64,000 nt of DNA from CAYZGU01 sp964478165 (GTDB taxonomy: Bacteria; Poribacteria; WGA-4E; JAJDTR01), in contig CAYZGU010000014.1 of the NCBI GenBank assembly GCA_964478165.1, forward strand, positions 124,001 to 188,000, given 5' to 3'. Position numbers and translations under genes: made by a program. Under the pieces are notes generated by a model, which saw nothing but the letters and a program-made list of their open reading frames with translations, had not been told where the DNA came from and made no database searches. Positions 17,337 through 26,771 of the stretch are shown here, in pieces. The number at the start of each line of letters is the position of its first letter. The first letter of the stretch is position 1.

Positions 17337-18260
17337 TTAGACGCTTTCTCTGAGTGCTTGTTCTTCCTGCATCAGTTCCGCCATCATGGAATTAAGTCGT
17401 GATAGGTCTTTGACCACTACATCCGCCGCAAAAGGAATCACCGGTCCACCCGCGAGTCCTGCATAGTCCATTGCAGCGTGCAATGCAGAAGCGCTATAAT
17501 GTGCACCTCTCTCTCCGCGAAAATCTTCGAATGGTACCATCAAATTTCGCAGACGCTCAGCTTCAGCCATGTTACCGTTTGCTACATTATTCAGTAGTGT
17601 TAGGCTCATTCTAGGGACGAAGTTGGCCATGCCTGAACTGAAACCAATGGCACCATGTTCCATGTACACAATGCATGGGTCCTCAGCCATGCCACAGATC
17701 ATCGCGGTCCTATCTCCAACTTCCGCGACAATTGCTTGAAAGGCTTCCGTGTCCTCGACGGCGTACTTCAATCCAACTACACTATCCAGCTCGCACAAGC
17801 GAACCACATTTTCCGTTGGCATGATATCTAAACGACGTTGATAAAGAACGGTTGGTAGTTGCACAGCCTTCGTTATGTTCTTGAGACCGCTGAGCACTCC
17901 TTCGGCGGATGCCGGTCCTACCACGGGCATAATCATCACGCCAGCTACCCCCAGGGACTGGGCAATGCGGCCCATTTCTAATGATTGACCGTATCCGGGA
18001 CCAATGCCTGGAACAATACTTGCTTCGTCACCTGCCGCATCGACAAATACGCCCACGACGGCCTCGTATTCCTCGAGGGTCATATCGTAAACCAATCCCG
18101 TTCCGCATGCAGGCATGATAAAGTCCACCCCATGGTCAATCAGATAGCGTACATTCTTATGTGCGCCGGGTAAGTCGACTTTTTGGTTCTGTTGTCTCGG
18201 TGTAATCGCCACAACAAGAACATTTCGACAAGCTTCTAGGTCCAACAGTTTTTGGCTCAT
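17337..18260 (-). CDS. Dihydrodipicolinate synthase/N-acetylneuraminate lyase family aldolase
   Basis: This 307-aa TIM-barrel class I aldolase has the Schiff-base Lys at about K165 (VVGLKYAVED) and the Tyr at about Y140 (TVLYQRR) used for proton transfer. The start MSQKLLDLEACRNVLVV-ITP and the GTGLVYDMTLEEY block match the family, though GTTGE of true DapA is GTGLV here, suggesting a sugar-acid aldolase or dehydratase (2-keto-3-deoxygluconate type) rather than lysine synthesis. GGAGG precedes ATG 18260. It lies between an enolase-superfamily dehydratase and a PhyH protein; a dehydratase-then-aldolase order fits acid-sugar breakdown. Confidence 0.88.
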   Translation of the reverse strand: MSQKLLDLEACRNVLVVAITPRQQNQKVDLPGAHKNVRYLIDHGVDFIMPACGTGLVYDMTLEEYEAVVGVFVDAAGDEASIVPGIGPGYGQSLEMGRIAQSLGVAGVMIMPVVGPASAEGVLSGLKNITKAVQLPTVLYQRRLDIMPTENVVRLCELDSVVGLKYAVEDTEAFQAIVAEVGDRTAMICGMAEDPCIVYMEHGAIGFSSGMANFVPRMSLTLLNNVANGNMAEAERLRNLMVPFEDFRGERGAHYSASALHAAMDYAGLAGGPVIPFAADVVVKDLSRLNSMMAELMQEEQALRESV

Positions 18261-18385
18261 TAAATTTTCCTCCAGACACGCTGTTGTTTTGTCTTCAAAT
18301 CGGCAGAGAGTTTGGCGAATGATAACGGAATTCGTGCGTGTTGACTTACGTCATCCATTGGTTCTCCACGCTCTAGCTTAATAGT

Positions 18386-19690
18386 TTAAGGTTTCCTCCA
18401 GAGATCTAGCACTGGTTCCCGATGGACTTGCTCGAACAGATCCATCCACATCTTTGAGCTATCATCGTACCACACTTCCAACCGAGCACCCTCCGCTTGT
18501 GCTTGCGAGTTAGCGTCCATTTCAGATGCGCCTGATTTGCCATTGAAATAGCTCAAGGCATCCCCTGCCATGTGGATGCAACTATTATCTGAATAGACAA
18601 CGGTTTTGATAATTCGCGGTTCCGGATGTTTGTATAGTCCATCTGTGTCGAGTCTTTCGTCGCGAATTCGATAAGTCTCGATCGCTTCTTCGTCAACTTC
18701 CACACCAAGCCCGGGAGAATCTGGAATCGTTTGGTGTCCGTCAAGAATCTCAATCGGCGTTTTTAGCAAATGATGACTGTAGAGATTGAGACAAGTAATC
18801 GCAGGCCAAGTGGCATGCGTCAGTACTGAGCCGAGATGGCCAGCCCAGGCGGTTGTGAGACCGTTTCCCACAAGCTGTAACCAGAAGGGAAGGTCAGCTT
18901 CCGCACTGATTCGCCCCTGTTCCATCACCGTGGATTTTCCTCCGGCGATAACATACCCATCACAGACGTGCTCACGTATGTTGACCACATAGGGCGGAGA
19001 ACCGAAGTGCATGGCAATGGGTCGATCGATGGCCTGGCGAATCATTTTGTTGCCCGTTAAGTCATCCTGTGGTATCGGCGTCTCGAACATTGCGACGTTG
19101 TCGTATTGAACTAGCTTTTCCATTATGGGAATGGCGGTTTCTGAATTTCGGAAAGAACTGTTCGGATCTAAGTCGAGTTTGAAATCTGACGGAGCAACCA
19201 TAGAAATTGCTTTGACTTGTGAAACGATGTCCCACCACGGGCGTGGTTTAGTCTTGAAGCTGGTATAACCGTGTTCCATAGCGGATTTGGCTTCGGCTGT
19301 CCAGTTCTCGGGCGACGCGTCAATGGACCACCATGAGATTGGTGTGGTATCTCTTACCTGGTTGCCAAGTAGTTCGTAGACTGGAACTTCCAGTATCTTT
19401 CCTACGATATCGAAGAGCGCCATTTGTAGGCCCGCTCCAAGGGAATCGTCATGCATCAGTTTGGCAGGACTCTGCCCTACGACGCGCTTTACGCTTTCAT
19501 CCGTAACACGTCCATATGTATAATGAATTACGGTTTCCCCCCAACCAATATGACCGGTGTCTGCTGTCACTTTACATAACTCTAGGATAGACCAGTTGTA
19601 CACGGTCGATACACTTTCGATGGTAATTCTTTGCTGTCGTGGTGTGAATGGTACATTCACGATGATGCGTTGAACATCGACGATTTTCAC
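18386..19690 (-). CDS. Mandelate racemase/muconate lactonizing enzyme family protein
   Basis: This 434-aa enolase-superfamily protein has the N-terminal lid domain, the SFKTKPR Lys-x-Lys motif on the second barrel strand, and metal-ligand positions LDLD (third strand) and MFETPIP (fourth). The fifth-strand acid is not in its usual place: the sequence reads RPIAMHFGSP, with His where Glu or Asp is normal. Members dehydrate aldonic or uronic sugar acids to 2-keto-3-deoxy acids, which suits the aldolase next door. The protein is longer than the usual 350-400 residues, with an extra C-terminal section of about 60 residues. The specific substrate is unknown. Confidence 0.85.
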   Translation of the reverse strand: MKIVDVQRIIVNVPFTPRQQRITIESVSTVYNWSILELCKVTADTGHIGWGETVIHYTYGRVTDESVKRVVGQSPAKLMHDDSLGAGLQMALFDIVGKILEVPVYELLGNQVRDTTPISWWSIDASPENWTAEAKSAMEHGYTSFKTKPRPWWDIVSQVKAISMVAPSDFKLDLDPNSSFRNSETAIPIMEKLVQYDNVAMFETPIPQDDLTGNKMIRQAIDRPIAMHFGSPPYVVNIREHVCDGYVIAGGKSTVMEQGRISAEADLPFWLQLVGNGLTTAWAGHLGSVLTHATWPAITCLNLYSHHLLKTPIEILDGHQTIPDSPGLGVEVDEEAIETYRIRDERLDTDGLYKHPEPRIIKTVVYSDNSCIHMAGDALSYFNGKSGASEMDANSQAQAEGARLEVWYDDSSKMWMDLFEQVHREPVLDLWRKP

Positions 19691-20468
19691 AAATCCCCCT
19701 TTCTTGTTTCGTAGATGCCATTTTGCAGCATTACACTAAGGCGTGGGTTTAGCGATCGAAAATATGGCAATTGTCTTGTACACTCTATCTTTTGGCATGC
19801 AAAACTGTCAATAAAATAATTGGGGTGGTGCATCTTGCCACAAGCATGACCATATCGCAAGTGGAATCCTCGTTCTAACTTACATAAATGCTCACAGCTG
19901 TGTAGCCGGATACTGGTAGCCGCGGGACCATGAAGTATCGATTTGGGTTTCCTCTCTCGGTTGCGATTCCGGCTATCGCAGTGGGCTTAGGTTTTTGCGT
20001 CTCCTTCCGCCAATGTCTCGTGGGGGTAACCTCGCGATCTGGTTCCGGTGCAAGACGACAAGGTGTGGACAAAACGCTGCAGTGGAATCGCTTGTTGTCT
20101 ATGGCGCAGATCCAGTAACAACGTAGTCACATTTGTCTTCTCAATTAAGAGCGCATTCTCGCAGGGCTATCGTAACGGTTAAGCCTTTTCCGGTTCAATT
20201 GTTCGCAGAAATCTAGTTTATTATGTAGTAGAGATTTGATGACTTCAGCGAATTGGTCACCGTCGTTGGTGGTAAATGCAAACGTGTCTGGTATTCGCGG
20301 ACCTGGAATTCCTGGAGCTCTTCGGTGGTGAGTTGTTGTACGAAATTCGATTGGTTCCAACGCTATTTCGCAATCCATCGAGTTGGTTAGCTCGAACCCT
20401 GTGCTCGAGTATTTTGTATCCGTCCTATCGGAATCACTGTCCTTATACTTTCATAGTGTGGCCTTCCA
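19691..20468. other. Intergenic stretch with possible - strand coding remnant
   Basis: A - strand frame at 20378-20145 reads protein-like (IPDTFAFTTNDGDQFAEVIKSLLHNKLDF in part) and resembles the C-terminal helix region of many enzymes, but starts without a clear ribosome site and matches no family I can name. The rest (19691-20144) shows only short frames. It is likely a remnant of a gene that once stood between the glycosyl hydrolase and the dehydratase. Confidence 0.3.
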
Positions 20469-21974
20469 TTAGCTACATGCCATTCTGCTCACTGGTACGG
20501 GATTTAAACCGGATGCATACGAGCCATATTCCACAAAAATTTCGACCTCTTCAACTGTAACGCTACCAACAAGCCCTGGCGGTCTCTTGTCCAGTGAAAT
20601 CTCCAGGGTGTTCTGTCCTTTTTGAGGACGGATTGTGCTCAGTTCGAAATCAAGCCAATAATTGCGTGGGGCCGAGTGCGGAAAGGTATCATGTTTTGTT
20701 TTTCGTATGCGCCGGCACATCTCATTGGAAAGTGACTGACCATTCAGCAGTACGGTGAACTCATCAGCAGAGACGCTGTTTGTCAAATAGATCCTCAGCT
20801 GCACCTGAATAATGCGACTGGTATCGCTTTGGGGATCATCGGCAATGTAGAATGGAATCTGGTGCTGGTTCAGGTTGTCGGCCGTGGTAATCTCTAGCGG
20901 GATAGGCTGATCATATCCTTGTTCCTTTGCCAGTTGAGAGCGCCTCGGTAGAACGTAATGCTTCTTTCTTTCTTTAATCAATTCAGGATCTCCCAACTCC
21001 GTGAGGATGCTGCGTTCTTCATCCCCGAGTGGCCAACGCATGAACCAGGTGTAGAGGCCGTCAACTCCACGATCCCAGAAATTGGCAGCTGCAGCTCGCA
21101 TAATCTCAGGCGTAGGATATTCCTTGACCGCTGCCCCAGTCTCCTCATATCTGACATAGTGCTGGAGGAACCCGTAGACATTAGCGTCGGCCTCATGAGC
21201 GGGTTGAATGAGCCAGTCAAACGGCATGTTCGGATCTAAATTGGAATACATGTACATTACAGGTATTACAAAATCGAGGATGCCCTCATTGAGCCATGTA
21301 CGTACATCTAGTCCCTGCGCGAGATTCATCGTTTCGGTGGGATATACCCGCGCTCCGATTTCGACGGTTCTTCCCGGTTGACTCTTCGTCATATCCGAAA
21401 CCTTTCTTACCCAATCAGTCATTAACGGTGTGTGTTTTTCTATGTCTTCAGGTTTGAAATAGGATTGCTTGTTAGCGGAAGCCGCCGGAAAGTCGAGTTC
21501 GACTCCCTCAATTGGATAATCAGTAACCAGTTCTTGTATCACTGAAAATTGATGATCGCGGACCTGTGTATGGGCAAAACCTCCGCCTCCTTCCGAAAGC
21601 TGATGGGCGGGATTCATACCACCATAGCTGCTTAATCGCAGATCAGCGAAGAAATCCATTCCCTTGTCGTGTGCGCGGTCGATAAGGACTCTCAAAGGGT
21701 CGAGTCCTTGGTCCATCAGGCTTTGTATGCACTCCCACGCACGCCACATTATGTGGTTTGTGAAAGGACGTTTGTCTGAGCCGATCAGCATGCCGATCTT
21801 GGAAGGGTAGAAAATTCCGTCTCCTCGCTCAACGCAATAACTAAATGTGTCGATGGCTGTGCCAGCGATCTCATCCACCGGCAGCCAGGCATCTTCTAGC
21901 TTCATCGGCGGCTCGAAAATCCAGAAATATGTGTGACGCGCGTCGTTGTGATAGATAGTTCGTCTTCGCCTCAT
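20469..21974 (-). CDS. Glycosyl hydrolase-like family 10 (GHL10-type) protein
   Basis: This 501-aa protein resembles the TIM-barrel family of putative glycosyl hydrolases related to YddW-type proteins: LIDRAHDKGMDFFADLRLS on one barrel strand, IEGVELDFPA with acidic residues on another, ILDFVIPVMYMY, and GVDGLYTWFMRWP near the barrel end. The last about 130 residues form a separate beta-rich domain. No signal peptide is visible, so it would act in the cytoplasm or by another route. The start at 21974 has a GGGGGG-rich ribosome site. In a block of sugar-acid genes it plausibly releases monosaccharides, but its activity is unproven. Confidence 0.72.
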   Translation of the reverse strand: MRRRRTIYHNDARHTYFWIFEPPMKLEDAWLPVDEIAGTAIDTFSYCVERGDGIFYPSKIGMLIGSDKRPFTNHIMWRAWECIQSLMDQGLDPLRVLIDRAHDKGMDFFADLRLSSYGGMNPAHQLSEGGGGFAHTQVRDHQFSVIQELVTDYPIEGVELDFPAASANKQSYFKPEDIEKHTPLMTDWVRKVSDMTKSQPGRTVEIGARVYPTETMNLAQGLDVRTWLNEGILDFVIPVMYMYSNLDPNMPFDWLIQPAHEADANVYGFLQHYVRYEETGAAVKEYPTPEIMRAAAANFWDRGVDGLYTWFMRWPLGDEERSILTELGDPELIKERKKHYVLPRRSQLAKEQGYDQPIPLEITTADNLNQHQIPFYIADDPQSDTSRIIQVQLRIYLTNSVSADEFTVLLNGQSLSNEMCRRIRKTKHDTFPHSAPRNYWLDFELSTIRPQKGQNTLEISLDKRPPGLVGSVTVEEVEIFVEYGSYASGLNPVPVSRMACS

Positions 21975-22132
21975 AGAAATCCCCCCAATTGTTATGTTGT
22001 TCTCAATTGTTTTTCTGATGCTTGTGTGTTTGGTAACATTCGATGATAGGTTTTACTTATGTTCGGACCAATCCTGGGGATAATATCCTATTGTCAGACG
22101 TCTGTGGTCTTATGTCGATTGCGATAGCGCAA

Positions 22133-23029
22133 CTAGCGAACGAACCACCGTATTTCACAGGTTATATGGACATCTTCAAAACCGAGTGTGTAGGGATCGT
22201 ACCTTCGATATACTACCACACTATCTGTGCGTAGTATGAGCCAACCAAAATCCCAGCCTCGGTTCTGATAACGCATTGGAATTCCAGCTTTGACGCGTAC
22301 CACAGGATGAGAACCGGCGATGAAAAGTTTCTGGTCGAGGTAGTAATAACATGAACCCATTTCGACAAACACTTCGTGCTCGCAGGACGAATGTTCGTCA
22401 GCCAGATTCGAACACAGATCGCTAATACCCGCTTTCACAGCAGAGCCGTCCGAAAATGCTGAAGAAAGCGATTCCACGCTTCCGGACAAAACGAATCCAT
22501 CACTATCATGGTGCAGTACTTCTTGCCAACTGTCGTGGACATAGTATTTGAACACGTCGAAATCGTATGTGAAATTGGTGCTCGGAGCGTTCGTTTCAAT
22601 ATCCCAACTGTCGTGTGGATGATATTTGGACATGTTCTCGAGTGTCTCTGAAGAGGGCGATATGAGGGTGCCATCCGCAGAGCGTCCGTCTAGGTATGGT
22701 CGAGCAATGGCCTGTGTCCCATCTTGATTATAGAGGAAGAAGGACATAGACGGACGCGGTCCGAAACCGGTGGGCAATTCGACAGGCTGTCGCAGGTTCA
22801 TGATTCCGGCAATCCATTGTTCCTCCACCAAATAGGTGACGCCGAACTCAGCGACCTCACGCACTCGTTCCTCGCTGTCGGAGTTCACGTCGATGTGTTC
22901 GTTGTGGAGAAACTCTGTGGAGATACGTAGGTCTCCTCCTTTTCGAATACCGTTTACCAGTAACTCTTTACTTCCTTCGATCACTGTTCGATTTTCGTCA
23001 AGTGTTAGGGCACAGATCCATTTTGGCAT
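22133..23029 (-). CDS. Unrecognised protein in acid-sugar block
   Basis: This 298-aa protein, starting MPKWICALTLDENRTVIEG, matches no family I recognise. It is acidic, rich in Tyr, Ser and His, and lacks signal peptide or membrane segments. The N-terminal segment KELLVNGIRKGGDLRISTEFLHNEH and the DVNSDSEE stretch look like a folded soluble domain. The C-terminal half has many aromatic residues (YYVHDSW, CYYYLD, MRYQNRGWDFGWL), as in beta-rich sugar-binding folds. AAGGAG before ATG 23029 decides the start over an upstream ATG at 23053. It sits between a Gfo/Idh gene and a glycosyl hydrolase gene on the same strand, so a role in the same pathway is likely but unknown. Confidence 0.7.
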   Translation of the reverse strand: MPKWICALTLDENRTVIEGSKELLVNGIRKGGDLRISTEFLHNEHIDVNSDSEERVREVAEFGVTYLVEEQWIAGIMNLRQPVELPTGFGPRPSMSFFLYNQDGTQAIARPYLDGRSADGTLISPSSETLENMSKYHPHDSWDIETNAPSTNFTYDFDVFKYYVHDSWQEVLHHDSDGFVLSGSVESLSSAFSDGSAVKAGISDLCSNLADEHSSCEHEVFVEMGSCYYYLDQKLFIAGSHPVVRVKAGIPMRYQNRGWDFGWLILRTDSVVVYRRYDPYTLGFEDVHITCEIRWFVR

Positions 23030-23060
23030 ACGAGCTCCTTCTCTCGAGAACACCGACGTT

Positions 23061-24233
23061 TCAGTTTTGGCGAGAGGTGTTGTAGGTTCTAGCGATTCGT
23101 TGATCTTCTGAATCTAGCCATTCGTTGTAAGATCGTGGCATCTGCTCCGGTGGGCCCAAGCCGTGCTCCTGTCTCCAGCGTAGCAGTGGGTGATCTCGAT
23201 TTTTCTGGGGCAAATCTACTCGTTTGCCGTATGCTGCCGATTCAAAAATTCCCATCATGATTTCAACGATGTGGTGGGCTTCTGCACCACTGCATTCGTG
23301 GTCGCGGTCCTCGTCCAATGCGTTTACGTACTCTTCGACAAAGCAATAATCATCGGGTGTCGCTGGACTTGACTTGTCGTAATGTTCCGGGTAGATTGGT
23401 TCGAGCGGCTTCCAGCTATTAATCTCGTTTGGTTCCAGCGTTTGCCATGCGCCTCCTTTAACAAGTAGGCAATTCTTTCCCAACAACCGACCCTCAGTTC
23501 CAATGATTTCTGTTATAGGTTGCATTCGAGTGGGGCATCGATGTTGCAACAGATTCGCGGTCACATTGTTGTCGAAGTATAGGGTGGCTGTAATATGTTC
23601 GCCAGCAATTGTTCCCATGCCATTTGGTGCGGGAACAACATCATTGGGTGTGATAAGATGATTGTTGGTTACGGCGACGGCCGAGACACTGCGGCAATGT
23701 CCGGTAAATTTGAGCATGTTGTTTAGCTGATGTGTACCAATGTTCATCAAACCGTAGCCACCGTAATAGCCTTTCCCACGGCTATTAATGTACAGCAATT
23801 TTCCGATACGTTCTTCCGTTAATGCCTGGTACATTGCTCGTGCGACGGCGCCGGGACGCGATTGATGATGGACGGCCATGCGGACACCCTTATTCTTGGC
23901 CTTTGCGATTAGCGCATCAGCCTGTTCAAGGTTGACACACATTGGTTTCTCAACTTCAATATGTACACCATGTTCGAGTACCTGCATGCACAGGTCATAA
24001 TGAAACTCTGTTCCTGTTGGTATTGCTACGATGTCCGGTTGAATCTGGCGAATCATGGCGTCGAGGTCGGTAAATTTTGCAGCGATTCCCAATTCATCAC
24101 CGAGTGTATTTAGCCGTTCTGTGATTAGGTCACAGAGCGCCACGACTTGTGTCCGTGGATGGGCATGGTATGCGCGTGCCGTAGCGGTACCCCTTCCTCT
24201 ACAGCCTAGAACCGCAATTCGGTAGTTCCTCAT
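23061..24233 (-). CDS. Gfo/Idh/MocA family oxidoreductase
   Basis: This 390-aa protein has Rossmann motif GCRGRGT, the VEKPMC motif at about residue 95 and HHQSRPGAVARA after it, all typical of the family. The C-terminal domain includes MNIGTHQLNNML, where a conserved GTHxxD/N His is often catalytic. Its ATG overlaps the upstream HpcH/HpaI gene by 4 nt (ATGA), so the two are co-translated. The substrate is likely a sugar or sugar acid given the neighbours; not determinable from sequence. Confidence 0.9.
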   Translation of the reverse strand: MRNYRIAVLGCRGRGTATARAYHAHPRTQVVALCDLITERLNTLGDELGIAAKFTDLDAMIRQIQPDIVAIPTGTEFHYDLCMQVLEHGVHIEVEKPMCVNLEQADALIAKAKNKGVRMAVHHQSRPGAVARAMYQALTEERIGKLLYINSRGKGYYGGYGLMNIGTHQLNNMLKFTGHCRSVSAVAVTNNHLITPNDVVPAPNGMGTIAGEHITATLYFDNNVTANLLQHRCPTRMQPITEIIGTEGRLLGKNCLLVKGGAWQTLEPNEINSWKPLEPIYPEHYDKSSPATPDDYCFVEEYVNALDEDRDHECSGAEAHHIVEIMMGIFESAAYGKRVDLPQKNRDHPLLRWRQEHGLGPPEQMPRSYNEWLDSEDQRIARTYNTSRQN

Positions 24234-25018
24234 GCTGTGCCCCCCAGTGCTTTGTCAAATTCCTGAATGCTACTCTGCAGCACATCTTTCAGTGCAAAAT
24301 CACCACCATGGTTTAGTAACTGCGCTCCCATGCTGCGCAGTTGTGTGATGCGTTCCGTTGTGCCGGCGGGCATGCCCCAAGCGATCTTGTGCTTGCTTGC
24401 GACATCAGCAACTCGTGTGATGGCATCATCAAGCGCCATTGAATTGGTGCGTTCTAAGTGACTGAGACGCAGCCCAAGATCTCCCGGACCAATGAAGAAC
24501 GCATCTATGCCTGGTACCGCTGCAATCTCTTCGATGTTCTTGAGTGCCTCCAATGTCTCAATTTGGATTGCAACGAAAGTTTCTCGATTCGCGTCATCAG
24601 TGTAGGTGCTGTCTGTGCGCCAGACGGCAAGACCGAAATCTGCGTCTAGTCCGGCACCGTCTAGGCCACGATTTCCGGCGGGGGGGAATTTTACCGAATT
24701 TACGACATGCTGGGCGGTCTCTGCATCTGAGACTAGAGGCATCATGAGACCGGTGGCACCCTCCTCAAGGTAGCGATAGAGATGCGTATGTTCCCGTGTG
24801 GGGGTACGTACCATGCAGTCAATGTCGTTGTAATGGCAAAGGGCAATCAGGTTTTGAACCTCGCGGTTGCTCATTGTGCGGTGCTCTAGGTCTAGCCAAA
24901 TGACATCGTAGCCAACGTGCGCCGCATAGCGGACAAAAAATGGGAGGTAATGTCCTAAACCGCATACGCGTGCACATTGACCATCATGGAACTTCTTCAA
25001 GGTTTTGCTTTGTCTCAT
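24230..25018 (-). CDS. HpcH/HpaI aldolase/citrate lyase family protein
   Basis: This 262-aa class II aldolase-type protein has the WLDLEHRTMS block, the MVRTPT Arg, and metal ligands in IQIETLEAL (Glu) and FIGPGDLGL (Asp). The family cleaves 2-keto-3-deoxy-glucarate or 4-hydroxy-2-oxoheptanedioate into pyruvate or tartronate semialdehyde plus an aldehyde. Lying between a mannonate-dehydratase-like gene and a Gfo/Idh gene, a sugar-acid aldolase role is the best guess. The stop overlaps the next start by 4 nt. Confidence 0.9.
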   Translation of the reverse strand: MRQSKTLKKFHDGQCARVCGLGHYLPFFVRYAAHVGYDVIWLDLEHRTMSNREVQNLIALCHYNDIDCMVRTPTREHTHLYRYLEEGATGLMMPLVSDAETAQHVVNSVKFPPAGNRGLDGAGLDADFGLAVWRTDSTYTDDANRETFVAIQIETLEALKNIEEIAAVPGIDAFFIGPGDLGLRLSHLERTNSMALDDAITRVADVASKHKIAWGMPAGTTERITQLRSMGAQLLNHGGDFALKDVLQSSIQEFDKALGGTA

Positions 25019-25070
25019 AAGTGTGTCCTTATTTTTGGGGGATTGTTGCTGGTGAAGTCGGTTTGACCAC

Positions 25071-26060
25071 TCAAACAGTTTCAGCCATGACCGCCTGGAT
25101 CATGGCATTAATATAACCGAACTGATAGGCCCATGCCTGACGATGGTCCTCACCAGCTTGATTTCCCGGGGCGTGGTCGGGTACTACCATGTGTTCGTAT
25201 CCGACTTGTTTCAGGATTTGCATATTGCGATGCATGTTCATTGTCCCTTCATCAGGCCATACTTCCTGAAAGCTATTTCGCCCGCCGATGATATTGCGAA
25301 AATGGCAAAGGAAGATTTTCTTTCGAGTTCCGAAGTAGCGAATGATTTCGGGCACTTCATTCTTCGGATCTTCTACGCTTTCAGCCATGCAGCCCAGGCA
25401 CAGGTTGACACCATGATAAAGACTAGGGCAGATTTCTATGAAGCGCTTAAATCCTTCAAATCCGCCGAGTACGCGGTCTACGCCACGGTATCCCGGAGGT
25501 AACCAAGGATCGCACGGATGACAGGCCATTCTTACTTCGCACTCCGTTGCGACCGGGACGACGCGTTCGAGAAAGTAGGTGATGCGGTCCCAATTTTGCT
25601 CTGCAGTGACCGGTCTTTCAAATCTCGGTTCGCGTTCTGTCGCTTCCTCCAGATTCCAGGTGCTGTAGATAGATCCGCCACGTCCGAGAGGTTTGCTTTT
25701 GGTCCTTTGGTTTTCGATTGCGCACAGGTAGTACTTGATCGCTGGGATTCCTGCTGCGGCTGCCTGTCGAACCATGTTGCAGACGAGTTCGATTTCCTCC
25801 TCCCCATCGTTGTTATTGCCTAGCATGAAATTGGGGATATCACCCCCATTTACGTTCAAGTTCGCGATTGGTATCGCCAGCATCTCCATGTCAATCTCGA
25901 ACTTGGCACACTTCTCCTTCTTTTTGATCAATTCTTTAACATCCCAGCCGTAAGATCGATGGAAAGTGACGAAGCTCTCATTTTTGTTAAACACCCCGTG
26001 TCTGGTCAGGTATTCCAGGTCTTTATCCGACGTGTTGAAGTGTTGTGTTCCGACGTGCAT
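25071..26060 (-). CDS. Mannonate dehydratase family protein
   Basis: This 329-aa protein resembles UxuA-type D-mannonate dehydratases: MACHPCDPW, LCLGCMAES, FLCHFRNI and VPDHAPGNQ are the metal-binding and active-site blocks expected of the xylose-isomerase-like barrel. UxuA converts D-mannonate to 2-keto-3-deoxy-D-gluconate. It is shorter than E. coli UxuA (394 aa), as are many relatives, so function could extend to other acid sugars. AAGGGAAAC precedes ATG 26060. It is the first intact gene of the - strand block and probably shares a transcript with the aldolase 50 nt downstream. Confidence 0.85.
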   Translation of the reverse strand: MHVGTQHFNTSDKDLEYLTRHGVFNKNESFVTFHRSYGWDVKELIKKKEKCAKFEIDMEMLAIPIANLNVNGGDIPNFMLGNNNDGEEEIELVCNMVRQAAAAGIPAIKYYLCAIENQRTKSKPLGRGGSIYSTWNLEEATEREPRFERPVTAEQNWDRITYFLERVVPVATECEVRMACHPCDPWLPPGYRGVDRVLGGFEGFKRFIEICPSLYHGVNLCLGCMAESVEDPKNEVPEIIRYFGTRKKIFLCHFRNIIGGRNSFQEVWPDEGTMNMHRNMQILKQVGYEHMVVPDHAPGNQAGEDHRQAWAYQFGYINAMIQAVMAETV

Positions 26061-26109
26061 GTACTAGTTTCCCTTGGATAATCTCGTTACTGCCCCCATT
26101 TTCAAGCAT

Positions 26110-26455
26110 TAACGCTAGATTTCTATGTCGCTCTCAGATGTTGTACGAAACTCCTACAGAATAGCCTCCGCATGCCCGGGATTTGTACCGATTCGGGCTG
26201 TTCCAGCCTTAATCATAGCAAGACACGCGTAGAATCCTCAATGTCCCGGGCGGCTTGCATTCCCATATCCACATTTCCTTTATCCACTGATGCCCACAAA
26301 TCCCGTAGAATGTCGTCAGTATGCAGTAGAGGTCTTGGCAAAATTGATAACGGCCTGTCTGGCGAATTCCACTGCTCTGACTATCTCTGTCTTTTTTTAA
26401 GATAACACGTTCCCATTATTACTTTTGTCCTCAAGATTTCTAACGTCTCAACGAC
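26110..26455 (-). pseudogene. Deoxyribose-phosphate aldolase (DeoC-like) remnant
   Basis: On the - strand three frames together give the C-terminal half of a DeoC-type aldolase: VVETLEILRTKVIMGTCYL, then EIVRAVEFARQAVINFAKTSTAY where the KTST Lys would be the Schiff base, then DDILRDLWASVDKGNVDMG, and finally LAMIKAGTARIGTNPG. The KTST and GT(A)RIGT blocks are diagnostic. Stops and frame changes break it and no N-terminal half is seen, so it is a truncated pseudogene immediately upstream of the mannonate dehydratase gene. Confidence 0.78.
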
Positions 26456-26771
26456 CGTGTTTCTTCGCTTGTCCTAGTTTTTGTGTTGTTAGGAGCATAT
26501 TATTTCTTCCTACTCGATTGATTCCGATGGATTTGTCTTTGTTGCTCTAGTTTGATTCAGACGTGGAACGTAATATAGCATTCTTGGTTTTCTGGGTCAA
26601 GTGAAATTAGAAATGAAGGAATCGATCCATCATCCCGATCTAGACTATTTTCGCCTGTGTTTTATGTTTGTTTTTTTGGGTACGTGTGTTATGATGGACA
26701 TCCCTTAAACTGGTCTGAGATGGACCGTTCTCGCGTCTGTGTTCATTTGACGGCGATTGCAAGAGGGTTTT
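26456..26771. other. Divergent intergenic region
   Basis: This lies between the decayed deoC end of the - strand block and hyuB on the + strand. It is T-rich and would hold promoters for both directions. A TATGAT-like -10 is visible near 26690, without a good -35. No gene is seen. Confidence 0.35.
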
